From positions 7,192,001 to 7,256,000 of the forward strand of contig CM057224.1 of assembly GCA_029891385.1 (NCBI GenBank): DNA of 64,000 bases, read 5' to 3'. Below are positions 44,330 to 56,660 of the stretch, in pieces; position 1 is the stretch's first letter; each line of letters begins with the position of its first letter. The notes below the pieces were generated by a model that did no database searches, was not told the origin of the DNA, and worked only from the letters and a program-made list of their open reading frames with translations. Origin of the DNA: Erythroxylum novogranatense. Taxonomy: Eukaryota; Streptophyta; Magnoliopsida; Malpighiales; Erythroxylaceae. A program made the translations under genes and the position numbers.

Positions 44330-47245
44330 GCAACCTCAATATGGTGATGTTAACGGACCAATCATCCGGTTTTTCGCAAAGAAGAAAGCAGATGAGACGG
44401 AGGAGTTAACGGACCAATCATCTGGTTTTTTCGCAAAGAAGAAACAGATAGAAGGAAGAATTAACGGATCATTCATCCGATTTTTAAAGACAAAGACGAG
44501 AAGACGGCAGAGTTAACAGATTGATCATCGATTTTCAAAAGAAAGACAATGAAGCGGTGGAGTTAAACGGCGTTGACGGTTTCAGACTTAAAACTTCTTT
44601 CACAAAGAAAATTTTAGAGGAAAAAGGCTGTCAGATCATCGAGAAGTACAATCGTTTTAGAATTTGCTATAAAATCCCTAAAACTGACGTTTGGGATCTC
44701 TAACAAATTCAGAAATTGCTAGTTCTCTGAAATCTCTCTGAAAATTCTTCAAGCGAGTTCCTATTCACTCGTAATCAACAAGATGAATGTCAAGCCCATT
44801 TTATGAGTTGATCCAGAGCAAACCGGGAAGATTGGTAAACTTTGAAGATCTAAGAAGGAACAAATGGATATAGATAGGAGATAATAGCGGCAGGATGGAG
44901 AAACTTCTTTCAAATACGAAAGCAAGTTTATCTCAAAGAAGTTTATGAGTTACGAAACATACTAAAGCGTGGATAATACAATCGTATCGTATGTAGAAAC
45001 ACTCCGTTATAGTAACCAAGGAGTTCTTGGAAAGAGTCCTTGAATGTCCGAGTAGTGGAGTTCAACCTACTAACATGGTGAAATGGATGACTAAGCTGAA
45101 GTTGAACGAAGATGAAGTTACTCGTCAACTTTATGGTCGTAACAACCCAATCGAAAGAAGAGCCTCTTGGCTTGTACCAAAGGCAAGGGTTTTGTTTCTT
45201 TTTTGTGTGTGTGTGTGTTACCTAGGATAGGTTCAAGACATCAAGTCACTACTTTGGATGAACAATGTATCCTTCATCTCTGAATCACCAACCAATAGAT
45301 TTACCATTTTGATTTATCAATATATGGTTAAATCAATAAAGGATACAAACACTCTCCGTATGGGATGTTGTTGACAAGGATGTTTAAAGAATCAGAATCG
45401 ATTGAGTTGGGAGTCGATGGAAGGTATCGAAGAAGTTATATAGATTCTACATCGACCAAAATGGGTCCGAGATTTTCGACAAACAAGGACTAGAAGAATC
45501 AAGGAAAGCAACAACCGAGGGGAGCCTAAACCAAGAAATCCTCTATGAAGGAGAGAAGATCACACTCTCAGGAGTCGAAGTCAAGATCTATTCGATTTTT
45601 TGAATCAGGTGACATTCATAAGCAAGCAAGAACGTCACCCACAAAGGAAGCTCGTGCGACGAGAAGAAGCCATCCTTCCAGAGATTCAAGCAAACCAAAG
45701 CATTATGAACGCAGAGATCAAAAGCTACAAAATCATCATCATCAATCCTTGAGAAAGTTTGAAACTCAATCTCAAGGAAATGAAGGAAAAGGAAAGTAGA
45801 AGAACCTGAGAAGAAGAAAGTTCAATCCAAGAGGTCACCAAGGTTAAAGAAAATGAGTGTAAGCAAAGAAGAAAATCCAACAACAGAGGCAAAGGCTAAG
45901 AAGACAAGGCTAGAAGAAACTGTTGTTGACATTTCTAAAAATCTGCTGCGTGTCTTTGTTAGTCTTTGTTGATGTCTTTGAAGTTAATATGGAAGTCGCT
46001 CATGAAGCGATTGTGGAAGTCATTAATGTAATATTAAGGATTCTCACAAAATTCTTAATAATCCAATTTTGAAGAAATAGTTCCTACTACTTTTCAGTCC
46101 ACACTTGTCCATAAACAAGTTGCTACACATGTTTTGGGGACGAAGGCTACTTCAAAAGTTGTAAGTGTGATGACTAATGTTCCATCCAAGTATTTAACTT
46201 TTCAAAGAGAAAGATGGGAACATAGATTGGTTGTAAGAAAGGAGAAGAAGACCAAGTCAGTCATCATCAGAGACAAACCCAAGAGATTTGTCAAAGCATT
46301 CTTCAAATCTGTAGAATATGATAATGGCATTTCTCATCTGTTGGATAGGGGTTACAAAAATTGCTATGATCAACTGAAGAGAGTTGGGAGAGAACCATAT
46401 CCACCAGAGCCATTTGGAGAGCGTATCACTTCTTATCCTATAATTGAGCAAAGATAATAATCAAGGTGGTACCGATCTTCAACCACCAAATTTTGTTGAA
46501 CTCAATTATGAGAAGCTAAAGTGAAAGTTCAACTCGAGCCGAGATTGGATGACATGTCTGCCGATCGATTAAAGAGGCAAGAAATTGATTGATGAAGCAT
46601 GTAAGGAGAAAAGGAGTGGTAAGTCCATCTGCGTGTATCAAGATCCAGGACCAAGTCTAACTAAGGCCACAGCAGATGATCCACAGGGAGGCAATATCAG
46701 AATGGGTCAAGATTGTTCATTCGATTGGCAACTCGAATGTTGTTTTACTATAATACGTAACATTCTGCTAAATCGACCTCTGTGGAGATCACTTCAATTG
46801 CGAAGCTATGCCATGGTTTGGACGACTTTTCAACGAATAAGAGATTCCTATGATCTTGATATCAATGAACAAAGTATTTGTTCCTCCTCCTCTTCGCAAA
46901 TCATTGAACCAAATGTCTTTAACAAGGAAGCTTATACAACAACGGTGGCTATCGTTGAAAAGCAAGTTGTTAAGACAAGACCCTCGATTGCAGATGAATC
47001 ATCAACTCTAAAGAAGCATGTTCGGAAGCTTGATAAAGATATGAAGAAGATTAAGAAGATCTGAAAAAGTTGGTGAAGCAGATTGGAAAATAATTTTTGA
47101 TCAATAACAAATAGGGGAGAAGGGAGAAGGAAGAAATCAGTTGGAAGGATGAAGATAATTTTTTTTATCTCAATACTTCTGTATAATTCACAAGTATATG
47201 AAACTTTTCATATTTCTCTAAATTCACAAATATTTGTTATTATCA
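44330..47245 (+). other. post-pol region of the SIRE element, env-like position
   Basis: 2.9 kb between RNase H and PPT with several sense-strand open frames and none large: 45027-45230, 45545-45799 (basic, Ser/Arg/His-rich), 46134-46457 (RERWEHRLVVRKEKKTKSVI) and 46585-47064. The last ends in a Lys-rich heptad-like stretch (LKKHVRKLDKDMKKIKKI) that could be a coiled coil. SIRE elements are known for an additional frame here, sometimes called env-like. I see no signal peptide or clear transmembrane helix, so the env label is only positional. Three near-repeats of a phrase ending CCGGTTTTT or similar lie at 44355-44490. Confidence 0.5.
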
Positions 47246-47258
47246 AAAAGGGGGAGAA
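47246..47258 (+). other. polypurine tract of the SIRE element
   Basis: AAAAGGGGGAGAA abuts the 3' LTR start at 47259. Confidence 0.85.
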
Positions 47259-48232
47259 TGTTAAGTCAAACCAGACTTCACGTATTAAATAATTTTGATA
47301 ATAAACAAAGAGAAATATACGAAAGAAAAAGCAGACGGAAGAAAAGCATTTAAAGAAAAGCGATTTAAACAAAAGGCATTTAAAGAAAAGTAGATGGAAG
47401 AAAAACAGATGAAACAAAAAGCATTTGAAGAAAAAGAAAATCGATTTAAACAAAAAAGGCGGAAGAAAAGCATTTAAAGAAAACAGATTTAAAAACAAAA
47501 GCGAGACTAAGAAAAAGAGATAATACAAAAGGGATTTAAGCTTTATAAGACAAAAGCGAGCGATACGAAAATAAGGCGGAAGAAAGAAACATCGTTTAAG
47601 ACGGTTATTGAGCTAAAGCTGAATAACCGTTCTTTAAAGATTCAAGAAGAGATAGTCAAGAAACAGTTGAAGTTCCGACTATAAATAAGAGTCGAGATTG
47701 AAGAAGAAATAACTTTTGGCAAAAGTGAATGAAACTCTGTGTATTCAATATCTATCTATCTGAGAAAAAATTGCAAACTATTTTCGAGTGTATATTGTGA
47801 AGAGCAACTCTTTTGTAAAAGCTCTTTATCGGTTTTCATTTTGAAAAAGTGCTACTGAGCCTCAAGAGGCTAAGAGTAAAAGAATACTTCATTGTTAAGA
47901 GACACAAGAGGCTCGATCTAAAGAATACTTGTAATCGGTTTGGAGATAGTGAAAATCTCATAAGAATATCTCGAGGATGGACGTAGCCCACGGTTTAGGG
48001 TGAACCGGGATAAAATTGCGTGTTTCTCTCTAACTCTTACTTTTCTTAAATCGTAGTTTTCATTATTAACAAAGTTTTCAAACTAGTTAAGAATTGATTT
48101 ACGATAAGTTTTCTGAAAGAACAAGCAATTGTTATTGAAGGGATTAAAGAAAAGTTTATCACAATTCAACCCCCCCTTCTTGTGTATCTTGGTCATATTA
48201 TTACTCAATATATTAACGTGTGATTTACTTCA
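47259..48232 (+). repeat. SIRE element 3' LTR
   Basis: 974 bp copy of the 5' LTR. The purine-rich array (about 47320-47520) differs in unit number and order from the 5' copy. The TATAAATA box is retained at 47680-47687. Confidence 0.88.
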
Positions 48233-48237
48233 ATAGT

Positions 48238-49715
48238 CACCTTTATTATGGAATCATTGTTTGCTTGCCCAATCTACTATCTAATTCCAAGCTTGTTTGT
48301 CATAATGAATATTATATAAAGCATATAATTTGTACCAAAGCAAGGTTAAATATTGAAAGTTGAATAACATGTGGAATGGTCCTAATTTCCATGTTATAAA
48401 GACAACATGTTCAAGGATTTCTTATTGTAAACTAGAACATATCCTTGATTTAAGTCTTTGTTTAATGTCTAGTCATAGAATGAATGAAGTCTTAGGTAAG
48501 TTGTTGAGGAACCATACAAAGTTATGCCAAGTAGTTGTTTGGTAAAGACCTAATAATATTTCCAAGTATGAATGATTGATAAAGGTTTTCAAGGGGTGTC
48601 TTAGCCATATGATTATGTCTTCTTCATCAAAGTTAGGTATATATATATATATATAACCTTTTATGGTGGTAAAGCCAATGGAATTAATTATAAGCCAATG
48701 TTTGGAGTTACCTTATATAATCTCTACAACCTTAGATTCATCTGGCATGCTGGATATCAACAAACTAAAGTCTAGAAGTTTGTGTAAGGGTCCTAGCTTG
48801 TTCTTCTTATCATACTAAAATCGAGTATCTTTATCATTCCCTATAATTATATATTATCTCACTAATGCTTTCTCTCATATTTATGATATGCCTACTAAAC
48901 TTGATATTAACTTTCCAGATGATGTACCCATTTAGGAAATTAAAGTTTATCCACATGATCCATAGAAACTCTTTGTCTATCAATAGCTTTCATAGTCCTT
49001 GTTCCAATAATATCTTGTTCATTGATCTAATGGGAATATTCCCAAACCCTAATTGTCCTTGGAAATATAGATCTTTGATTACTTTATCTTGCCTGGTGAA
49101 GCATTGTTGGCATCTCCTAGCCATAGGAAGTTTTTCATGATCAACTTAATTGACTTGGTCAAGTGTTTGGGAAAGAAAAGGTGGGTGCTCTAGCAAATTG
49201 AATCAAATAAATATTAGCAGTGTCCTTGAATGGCAAATGTTTATTAGCTAAATCTTACGTTCATAAGATAAGTGTTTATTGATTTAGTGCCTATTCTCCT
49301 TTGAATAGAATCAAATAGAGATTTTTAATCCTCGAATTACAGTCTCTTGGCAAACATAGATATTCCCTAGTACTTAAAAAGAAGTTTAAATCATGTTATT
49401 TGCAATATTTTCCTAGTTAAAAGCGAATTACCTTCTAAAAATATGACTTTACTTTTACTTACGATGATTGAAAGTCTTTTACTTATGATGATTGAAAGTC
49501 ATAAACACTGTTGAACATATCCATTGAGCTCATAAGTAATTTTGTTGAATTTATGACAGTCCTAATTAATAGTAAAAGGTCATTAAAGGAAAGATTGAAT
49601 AACTTTAGTTTCCTGCACTAATATTGAAATTCAAACTTGTTGTCTTGATCTATTATCCCTGCAATGGATATGTTAATCACTTTAATACAAATTGAGAAAA
49701 GGTAAGACATAAAGG
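48238..49715 (-). mobile_element. decayed LINE ORF2 in copy 2, part 2
   Basis: Continues the homology with 32211-33690 of copy 1 after the SIRE insertion. A (TA)n run at 48638-48654 and frequent stops are present. It then joins sequence matching 34850-35035, lacking the RT and foldback segment of copy 1. Confidence 0.5.
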
Positions 49716-49995
49716 ATCACCTTGCCTTGGGGCTTATTCAGTATCCATCTGGTATATAGCCCTATAAGTGAGTCTACCTGCTACTGACTGATGGATTGGG
49801 AAATGTATTAATTAAATCTATCTACTTCGATTCCCTCTGAGTACATTGTCCTTAAAATCTGGCTAGAAAAATGATTTAAGAATCTGAATGAAGTTATTCT
49901 AATATTTTAAGATGGTAACAGAGAAACTTTTGTTAAGTTGTGATCTTCCAAATTAAAATTTGATAACCAACACCATCTTCAACCCTCCCCTTTCA

Positions 49996-50900
49996 AAATA
50001 AAAATATTTATATATTTCTTTTTCTTATTGAAGTAATAATTGATAGTCTTATGGAAGATATTTCCCTTAGTATTGTTTCTTTTATGCTCAAATATGATTG
50101 CAGAATTGTATGTGATGCCCCTGTAGAAAATTACAAGCAAGGAGAATTACGTAGTATAAAAAAGAATATGACTTAAAGTGCCCATTGAAAGAGTGCTTAG
50201 TGAGTAGTAAAGGAGTGTCTAGTGAGTGCCTTCATTTTTTTTCTTTTGTGGTTCTAGTATGGCCTCCTTTTCTCTAGCCCCTTTGTTACTCTCAACTCCT
50301 ACTTTTTCCTTATCTTTAACTAGTCTTTTTCAAGACCTTTTAGTCTTTCCCTCTCTTACCTTATTTTGGGTTCATTAACTCCTCTAATAAGTAGAAAAAC
50401 TTGGCCAAAAGTAGTTAAGGATAATCAATAAAAAAATACTCAAATCCCATGTTATTTGATTGAAAGTAGTGAAATACTGAAGCAAGAGAGAGGAAATGGA
50501 AATACAATTTTAGTCAGCTTCTTCTTCAATAAAAGACTGGCATTTCATATAGTGGAAATGTTAGAAATCTCTAGCTAGTCAAATTATAACTTCACATAAA
50601 TCTTTATTAATGCTACTAATGCCTTTATTTTTTAAATTTAACTGTGTTGTTGGATTGTAAAAGGTCTAGAAATAGATCTTTGGCAAATCAAGGAAGTTCT
50701 CACGAGGTTAATATCCTTATATCAATATGTTCAATAGCAATAATAATTTAAGTTCCAATTTTTGGAATAACATTTTTATTTTTAGAGAAATGGTAATCAA
50801 GGTTGGAGTTTGATTAGAAAAAAAGAGAAAAAGATTGGTTTGTTGTATATTAATTTTCATGATGTCCATCATAAATATTAGAGTGCATCATAATTGAGCC
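49996..50900. other. intergenic DNA, no gene seen
   Basis: AT-rich sequence past the end of the MLP duplication. I see no open frame of note, no repeat ends and no RNA gene. Confidence 0.5.
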
Positions 50901-50929
50901 ATCTTGCCTATGGTTATAGGAAATATGAT

Positions 50930-51174
50930 TTATTTAGATGAAACGAACACATCATTAAAGAGAACAAGTTTTTCCAGAATTTTCATACAAGTGGAGTTGT
51001 AAAAAATCTATTTGAGTATGTAAAAATGACCAAATTGAATGAAGATATAAAAAATATCCTAGCTAAATGTATTGCTCACATAATAATAAAGACAAAAGAA
51101 AAGTTTGAGAATCTATATATAAAAAATTTCTCAGAAGAGATCTTTAGGAATTAACAAACTACCGCAATCTTTCT
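50930..51174 (+). pseudogene. unassigned coding-like remnant, 5' part
   Basis: One frame reads NFHTSGVVKNLFEYVKM and then KNILAKCIAHIIIKTKEKF with regular codon-like composition. It stops at 51154; a single-base shift there would carry it on to the copia insertion at 51175. The other side of that insertion (60460-60552) is open in a compatible frame. I do not recognise the family; an old retroelement or a host gene fragment are both possible. Confidence 0.35.
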
Positions 51175-53086
51175 TGTAAGTGATAAGTCGACTTGTACCA
51201 TGTGTAAGTCGACTTACACATGTTCGGTACCGATAAGTTGACTTGTTCATTGGATAAGTCGACTTGTTCAAGGTCGATCATTGTTTATTTTCGCCCTAAA
51301 GGCAATCCCTTTAGCTGCTTTTATTCAAAGTCGTAGTGCGAGACTTTATGAATAAATAAAGAAAAGGCATTATTCATTAATTTGATATTCATAAACATTG
51401 TTTATGAATTGATTTGATCTTTAATCAAATTAATGAAGTCCATGATATATGACATAGCATGAAGGAAATTATGATGTGTTCATACTCCGAGATTCCTATC
51501 ATGTGCAATTATGTCAAGATCGTAATTCTCCTAGTCATAGGATTAATGAGTGGACATCATTAATCCAGATAGACTAGCACATGTCATATTCCTTGATTGG
51601 ATCAAGCGGTGGATCTCGTAAATCGTAAATATGAGATATTTAGAATTGACATGTGGATGCTTACTAGCAGTAGTAAGTTCATTGGATGACCCGCCATGAG
51701 ATCATCACATGGATATCTTATCTAAGTGTCAGTGATAATCTCATCATAGCAATGGTGCAAGTATCCTTAGACTTGAGGTACTCAAGGATATCTTGGATAC
51801 CGATCCGTGCTTTGACTCCATTCCTTGTTGCCTTCCGGAGGTAACTCATAGGTGGTGCTTGGGTGCACTTGAGGTATTCAAGATAATTGAGTAGCCAATA
51901 AAGGATTCACCACTTCGGATTAGCGAAGAGATACCCATGGCCTCTTGTCGGGATCATTACTAAGGTCAAAAGATGTATGTCATGAAGAGTGTCTTCATTG
52001 ACATATAAAGTAATGAGTCCCGTGACGAGAACCGATATCACTGGGCTAGACTCATCTAGTGAGAGTCGACACTTTGACCATACTCATAACCAAGTGGGGT
52101 ATAGGATGGTGAAAGGACGAATTGCACAGTAATTGTCATGGAAGGGTTCGTGATCCGTTCGTGATGAATACATCAAACCGATTACTTTCCGTCAATTGGG
52201 GTCATGATGTGTTCTAGATACCGCCATGACTTGCTTTCAGATTAATTGTTAATCTAAGTGGCCAACATAACCGGAACCTAAAGGGTCACACGATAAGAGT
52301 GTTTCAGAGAATCAGAAATAGTAATTGGACGAGTTCCAATTATGGAGAGCAAATGGATTAAATGGATCCCAATGGATTGAGATATGTCCCGATGAGATCG
52401 CGACATCGATATTGCTAAAAAGATTTTGAGTCGTTTCAAAGATCGGGGCGATAAGAGGGGTAGACCAAACCAGTGTGATTGGACCACTTCAAAGAATATA
52501 TATATATATATATATGATTAATTAAGTAATTAATTAATTAATATATATATATATATATGCATGAAACGTGGAGGATGGAGGAGAGGAGGTAGGAAGCTTC
52601 CAAAAGAAGCTTAGTCATCATCTTTTATTAAATTGCAAAAGGACAAAATCAATAAAGATGAAGAAGTGAGTTCGTTGGTCTTACAAAAGGAAGAGAAGAA
52701 AATAGTTTCTTCACTTTTAGAAGAGCATCATCGTGGATGAGAGAAGGAGGAAAGGTTTTTGTGAAAAACCAAAATTCTTCATCTTCTCCATTGATTCTTC
52801 ATCTTCTCCTCCAAGGATTTCATCCTCCTTCAACGTTTCCTCAAGCTCTCCAGGACAGAGGTAGGGTCTAGCAGCCTTTAATCTGTTCTAGTTATTCCCG
52901 GGTCAAACGGGTTTGACTCGGTTAGATTTTCTGATCTCTGCGTGGATCACCTTTAGAGATAGTCTCTTTTGGCTATTTAGGTTAATGTCTTCATACGGAT
53001 ACCGGATCACGGATTCGGAAAGTCCCAGGAACAAAATTTTGTTTTCCGCTGCGGTACATGTGATGTACCTCCGGGATTTTCCTACG
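51175..53086 (+). repeat. Angela-like 5' LTR
   Basis: 1912 bp. Four AAGTCGACTT-type palindromes lie in the first 100 bases, one mutated to AAGTTGACTT. An AT palindrome with (TA)n and repeated ATTAATTAA words occupies 52495-52560. Confidence 0.88.
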
Positions 53087-53087
53087 G

Positions 53088-53099
53088 TGGTATCGAGCG
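53088..53099 (+). other. initiator-Met PBS, one base short
   Basis: TGGTATCGAGCG, with the same missing A within CAG as the SIRE element PBS. Confidence 0.75.
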
Positions 53100-53820
53100 T
53101 CGGTATCCCGTATGAAGCTATAACATAAGCGAGATCGAAACCCTAATGGAATTTCTTTGTTGATGCATGCTATCTGCTCGATTTCAATTTATATTGTGAT
53201 ATGCTTTTCAAATTTTTCTGCCCAGAATTGTTCATAACATGTTAGAGAATATGTCTATGAATTTTCAGAATTTATTGAAATTGTTTCATTGATCATTTCG
53301 AGCAATGTACGAATGGATAGTTTTGTGAAAATTGTTGGGACCTGTTTTGCTTGGCTTGATTGAGTGTGCTTTTTCGGTTCCAATGCCTTGAACCATTTTT
53401 AATGTGATTAAAATGTGTTATCTTGATGTAATATGATTGCCAAACTGAATTGCTTGAAGTTGCTTTTCCAAGAATTTTGAATGCGAATTGATCACATTAG
53501 CGCCTCGGTAGTATCTTGCATTATCTTGTTTGTTTTGACCGTCATATTTTTTATGGCATGTCTTTGAAGTAAATTTGATAATGTATGTGCTAGCTAGAGA
53601 TGCTTAGGTTGATAATTAGGTGTTCCTAAATTATTTGAAATTAATGAGTTTTGACTCATTTCAAGCTTTTCATATAGTTTGACTATTTAAGGCATTCATG
53701 AATCAATGAAGTGTTCATTGAGGCATCAATTCACAGATATTACCCTAGGTATGATGGTGTTGAGAATTGGAATTGTACTGATTGAGGAATTAGCCGATTA
53801 GAGATTTAGCAAAATTCCCT
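53100..53820 (+). other. untranslated leader of the Angela-like element
   Basis: No gag start is recognisable here. The sequence is T-rich and leads into the palindrome array. Confidence 0.5.
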
Positions 53821-53822
53821 TA

Positions 53823-54053
53823 ATAAGTCGACTTGCATATGGCATAAGTCGACTTGTTCAAGATTTTTGGATAAGTCGACTTGTGGATAGAATAAGTCGA
53901 CTTGTTCAAGATCTCAGTATAAGTCGACTTGTAGTACCTTGTAAGTCGACTTGTTCATGGGCAGATGACATAAGTCGACTTGTGTCATACAAGTCGACTT
54001 GTGTGTGGGCAGAAGCATAAGTCGACTTGCATTTGATGAAAGTCGACTTGTGG
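53823..54053. repeat. array of about ten AAGTCGACTT palindromes
   Basis: Ten copies of AAGTCGACTT(G), usually preceded by AT, recur every 20-30 bases with variable spacers, many of them TTCAAG or TGTGG. The same word occurs four times at the start of each LTR. The minus-strand frame 53914-54096 only reflects this repeat. Confidence 0.9.
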
Positions 54054-54244
54054 CATGCATAGGTGGGATGATGGATGATTTTAGGTATAGACTCAATGTG
54101 ATTGATGAAATGCCCTAAATCATATCATATAGTCATGGTGACTATAATCCTACGGCTTGGAGAAGAAGTAGATGAGACCCGAAATCCCTCCTCGGTATAT
54201 GAAAACTAACGCCTTCCATTAATATGGTAAGAACCGAGTTTTAT

Positions 54245-54660
54245 AGGTTGGGTTGTTGAGCTAACCTCAAGCTCGCTCTATACGAATATGTTCGAACCAT
54301 GAAAATGAGATTTTCGGATTAATGGGTCGGTTTTCCTAGAAGCGTTGATTTGTTGAGCTAACCTCAAGGTCAACGCGTGGACAGAGGCGTAAATTGGGTA
54401 GCATACATCGATGTATGCGATCAAAGAGTTGATACCAATGTAAGTGCATACATCAACAAGTTGATAGACCGATCGATAGTTGTGTCTAAGATGTAATTGG
54501 TATATCTGATACCTCCCGAGACATAAGGTGGCTTGTTGAGAAAACTCAAGGTCATTCTTAATGTCGGTTATCGATGATACAATTGGTATGACCGATACCT
54601 ACCGATTGACCTAAGTTGTGGCTTGTTGGATAAACCCAAGGTCACTCTTAGCAATGTCGG
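54245..54660 (+). repeat. degenerate tandem units in the leader
   Basis: The phrase TTGTTGAGCTAACCTCAAG-G/C-TC recurs near 54255, 54349, 54533 and 54625 with decaying identity. It is accompanied by repeated ATTGGTAT-GA-CGATACC words, giving units of roughly 90-180 bp. Confidence 0.65.
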
Positions 54661-54939
54661 ATATCGACCCACTAGGACATTATGTCACTTTGTTTCTCTG
54701 GATTCGTAAAGAGGGTTATGGATTCTAGAAAACTAGTGGGAGCCATATGCATGTCATGCAAGTCCTTATGATCATGCAGGCATTTCTATTCTATCATTCC
54801 TTCTCTCTATCGCGCTAGGTTGATTGAAGAAGTCTTTCAGTGTGAATTTTCGCTCTCTATTCTGGACCGAATTTTCTTGATTGGCTGAGAAATCTGAGAA
54901 TTGTTCTTAGATCCGAGGAACTGGATACGCCCTAGATGT

Positions 54940-55560
54940 TCCACTTCCAACAGACTCGCCGTCGATGCTTCGAAAAGGATCGAAAGCATATTGTAAGCAT
55001 CTAAAGGACGGTGATATGGATACTTGCTTTATGCTTGCCTCGATGTCACTAGAGCTACGGAGCAAAGACGAGTCCATGGATGCTCACTCTATAGTATTTC
55101 ATCTTAGGGAGCCGTTTGATGAGTAAGCTCGATTCGAAAGGTTCGAGACCTCAAGGCTTCTCTTCACCATTAAAGATGGCTCGGGGATATCTGGCATGCA
55201 AGATGCCTCGAAGATGAATGGCTATATTGAGAGATTGGCCGTCTTAGGATTTGTAATGGATTATGAGTTAAGTAGAGACTTAATTTAGTTGGATTGTCGA
55301 TGGTTATTCACGGTTTGTGATAAACTATCGGATAAACCAAATATCCACAACAATTCTCGGTGATCAATCTGCTCAAGACAATTGAAAGGAGCTATCAAGA
55401 AAGATAGCAAGCAAGTGCTAATGGTGGATGCTTCTTCTTAGTTCAAAGAAGAAAAGGCCAAGAAACCAAAGGAAGTGCCATCAAGGAAAACCAAAGATTA
55501 CGCCCCAAAAGAATTTTGCTTTCATCAGGCAAGTCTAGCCACCAGAGGCTAAACCGTAAA
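54940..55560 (+). pseudogene. Angela-like gag remnant
   Basis: Split frames give a copia gag: CFMLASMSLELRSKDESMD (55025-55080), FDEQARFERFETSRLLF (about 55110-55160), then KMNGYIERLAVLGFVMDYE (55215-55265) and a Lys-rich tail with KVLMVDASS-like words near 55430. No zinc knuckle is preserved. Frameshifts and stops are numerous. Confidence 0.6.
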
Positions 55561-56660
55561 ATCTATCTCAAGTTCGAAGCGTAAGAAGGCATCAGATGCC
55601 TCTACTTCTTCAAATATGTTTGTCATTGAGGTTAATACTATTCCTGATCCAAACATATCGGTATTTGATATCGGATGTCGCTCACACATATGAAATGATA
55701 TGTAGGGCCTCAGGGACAGTAGAAAGCTCATAAAAGGAGAACTAGACCTTCGTGTAGGTAATGCAGCAAGAGTTGCTACATTAGCCGTAGACACTTATGT
55801 CTTGTTACTCCCTATTAGGCTTGTATTCAAATTGGATAATTGACATTTTGTACCTGTTTTAAACAAAGAACATATTGTATGTTTTATGTTTAAATAGAGC
55901 TGATTTCCATTGGACTTTTGGTAGCAATGGTTGTTCTATTAGTTCGAATGGAAGGCTCTATGCTACTGGTACATTATGCAATTGAATTGACATATTAGAT
56001 ATGTCATATCCAATTATGAATGTCAATGACGTGGAAAGACATAATCGAGATAATTTAAAATCAACTTACTTATGGCATTGTCGGCTTGGCCATATAAATG
56101 AGACACGCATTGCTAAGCTCCATAAGAGTGGATGTTTAGGGTCATTTGATTATGAATCATATGACACATGCGAATCTTGTTTATTAGGCAAGATGACTAA
56201 GTTATCCTTTAAAGGAAAGGGTAAACGAATGAATGGAATATTAGACCTAATACATTCGGATGTATGTGGTCCGATGTCCATCTATGCCAGAAGTGGTTGT
56301 CTTTACTTCATTACTTTTATCGATGATTATTCTCGATATGGGTACCTGTATCTGATGAGATACAAATCTGAAGCGTTTGAAACGTTCAAATAATTCAGAA
56401 ATGAAGTAGAAAACTAACTTGGTAAAAGTATAAATACATTACGATCTGATCGTGGTGGAAAATGCTTAGACCAATAGTTTTTGATTATCTCAGAGATAAT
56501 GGGATTTTATCTCAGTATACTCCACCTTACACGCCGCAGCACAATGGTGTGGCTGAAAGGAGAAATCGAACCTTGTTAGACTTGGTGCGATTGATGATAG
56601 GTTTTACAGTTTTGGGAATATGCGCCGAGACAATTTGTTTACTTGTTAAATGAGTTCCAT
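55561..56660 (+). pseudogene. Angela-like protease and integrase
   Basis: The protease site reads VFDIGCRSHI near 55661-55690, so the usual DTG is DIG here (55667-55675), an inactivating change. GELDLRVGNAARVATLAVDTY follows. The integrase zinc region has WHCRLGH at about 56068 and CESCLLGK near 56168. The catalytic core keeps IHSDVCGP, FIDDYSRYG, LRSDRGG and NGVAERRNRT in two or three frames, broken near 56392. Confidence 0.82.

Larger units (their letters stand above)
38671..48232 (+). mobile_element. SIRE-type Ty1/copia retrotransposon, full length, defective
   Basis: LTRs at 38671-39641 and 47259-48232 begin TGTTAAGTCAAACC and end TGATTTACTTCA. The target duplication atagt is perfect (38666-38670 and 48233-48237). 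A PBS-like site and a PPT are present. The gag has a CCHC knuckle followed by a Lys-rich, Ser/Asp-rich stretch. Pol has order protease, integrase, RT, RNase H (copia order), and integrase sequence features such as HMDLFGPTRTISLGGK point to the SIRE lineage. About 2.9 kb of extra sequence separates pol from the 3' LTR, as in SIRE elements that carry an env-like frame. All frames are interrupted. Confidence 0.88.
35036..49995. repeat. tandem duplication, copy 2 (MLP unit, expanded by insertions)
   Basis: Same block order as copy 1, but enlarged by three insertions: 36166-36779, about 37445-38250 and the SIRE element 38671-48232. It lacks the counterpart of 33700-34850, which includes both foldback repeats and much of the LINE RT. 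Removing the SIRE element and one atagt restores continuity with 32200-32260 of copy 1. Confidence 0.78.

Noticed and set aside
47208..47528. 106-codon Phe-rich minus-strand frame as a membrane protein
   Set aside because: Complement of the purine-rich LTR repeat and PPT; the apparent hydrophobicity comes from A/G-rich low complexity.
52495..52560. AT-rich palindrome as a replication origin or matrix attachment site
   Set aside because: It is duplicated in the 3' LTR (59854-59924) and is a microsatellite-like LTR feature; no independent evidence.
53823..54053. Resemblance to a CRISPR array (short repeats with unique spacers)
   Set aside because: Repeats are 10 bp, spacing is irregular, the setting is a plant retrotransposon leader, and no cas genes exist.
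53914..54096. 60-codon minus-strand frame
   Set aside because: Produced by the palindrome array, which reads similarly on both strands.
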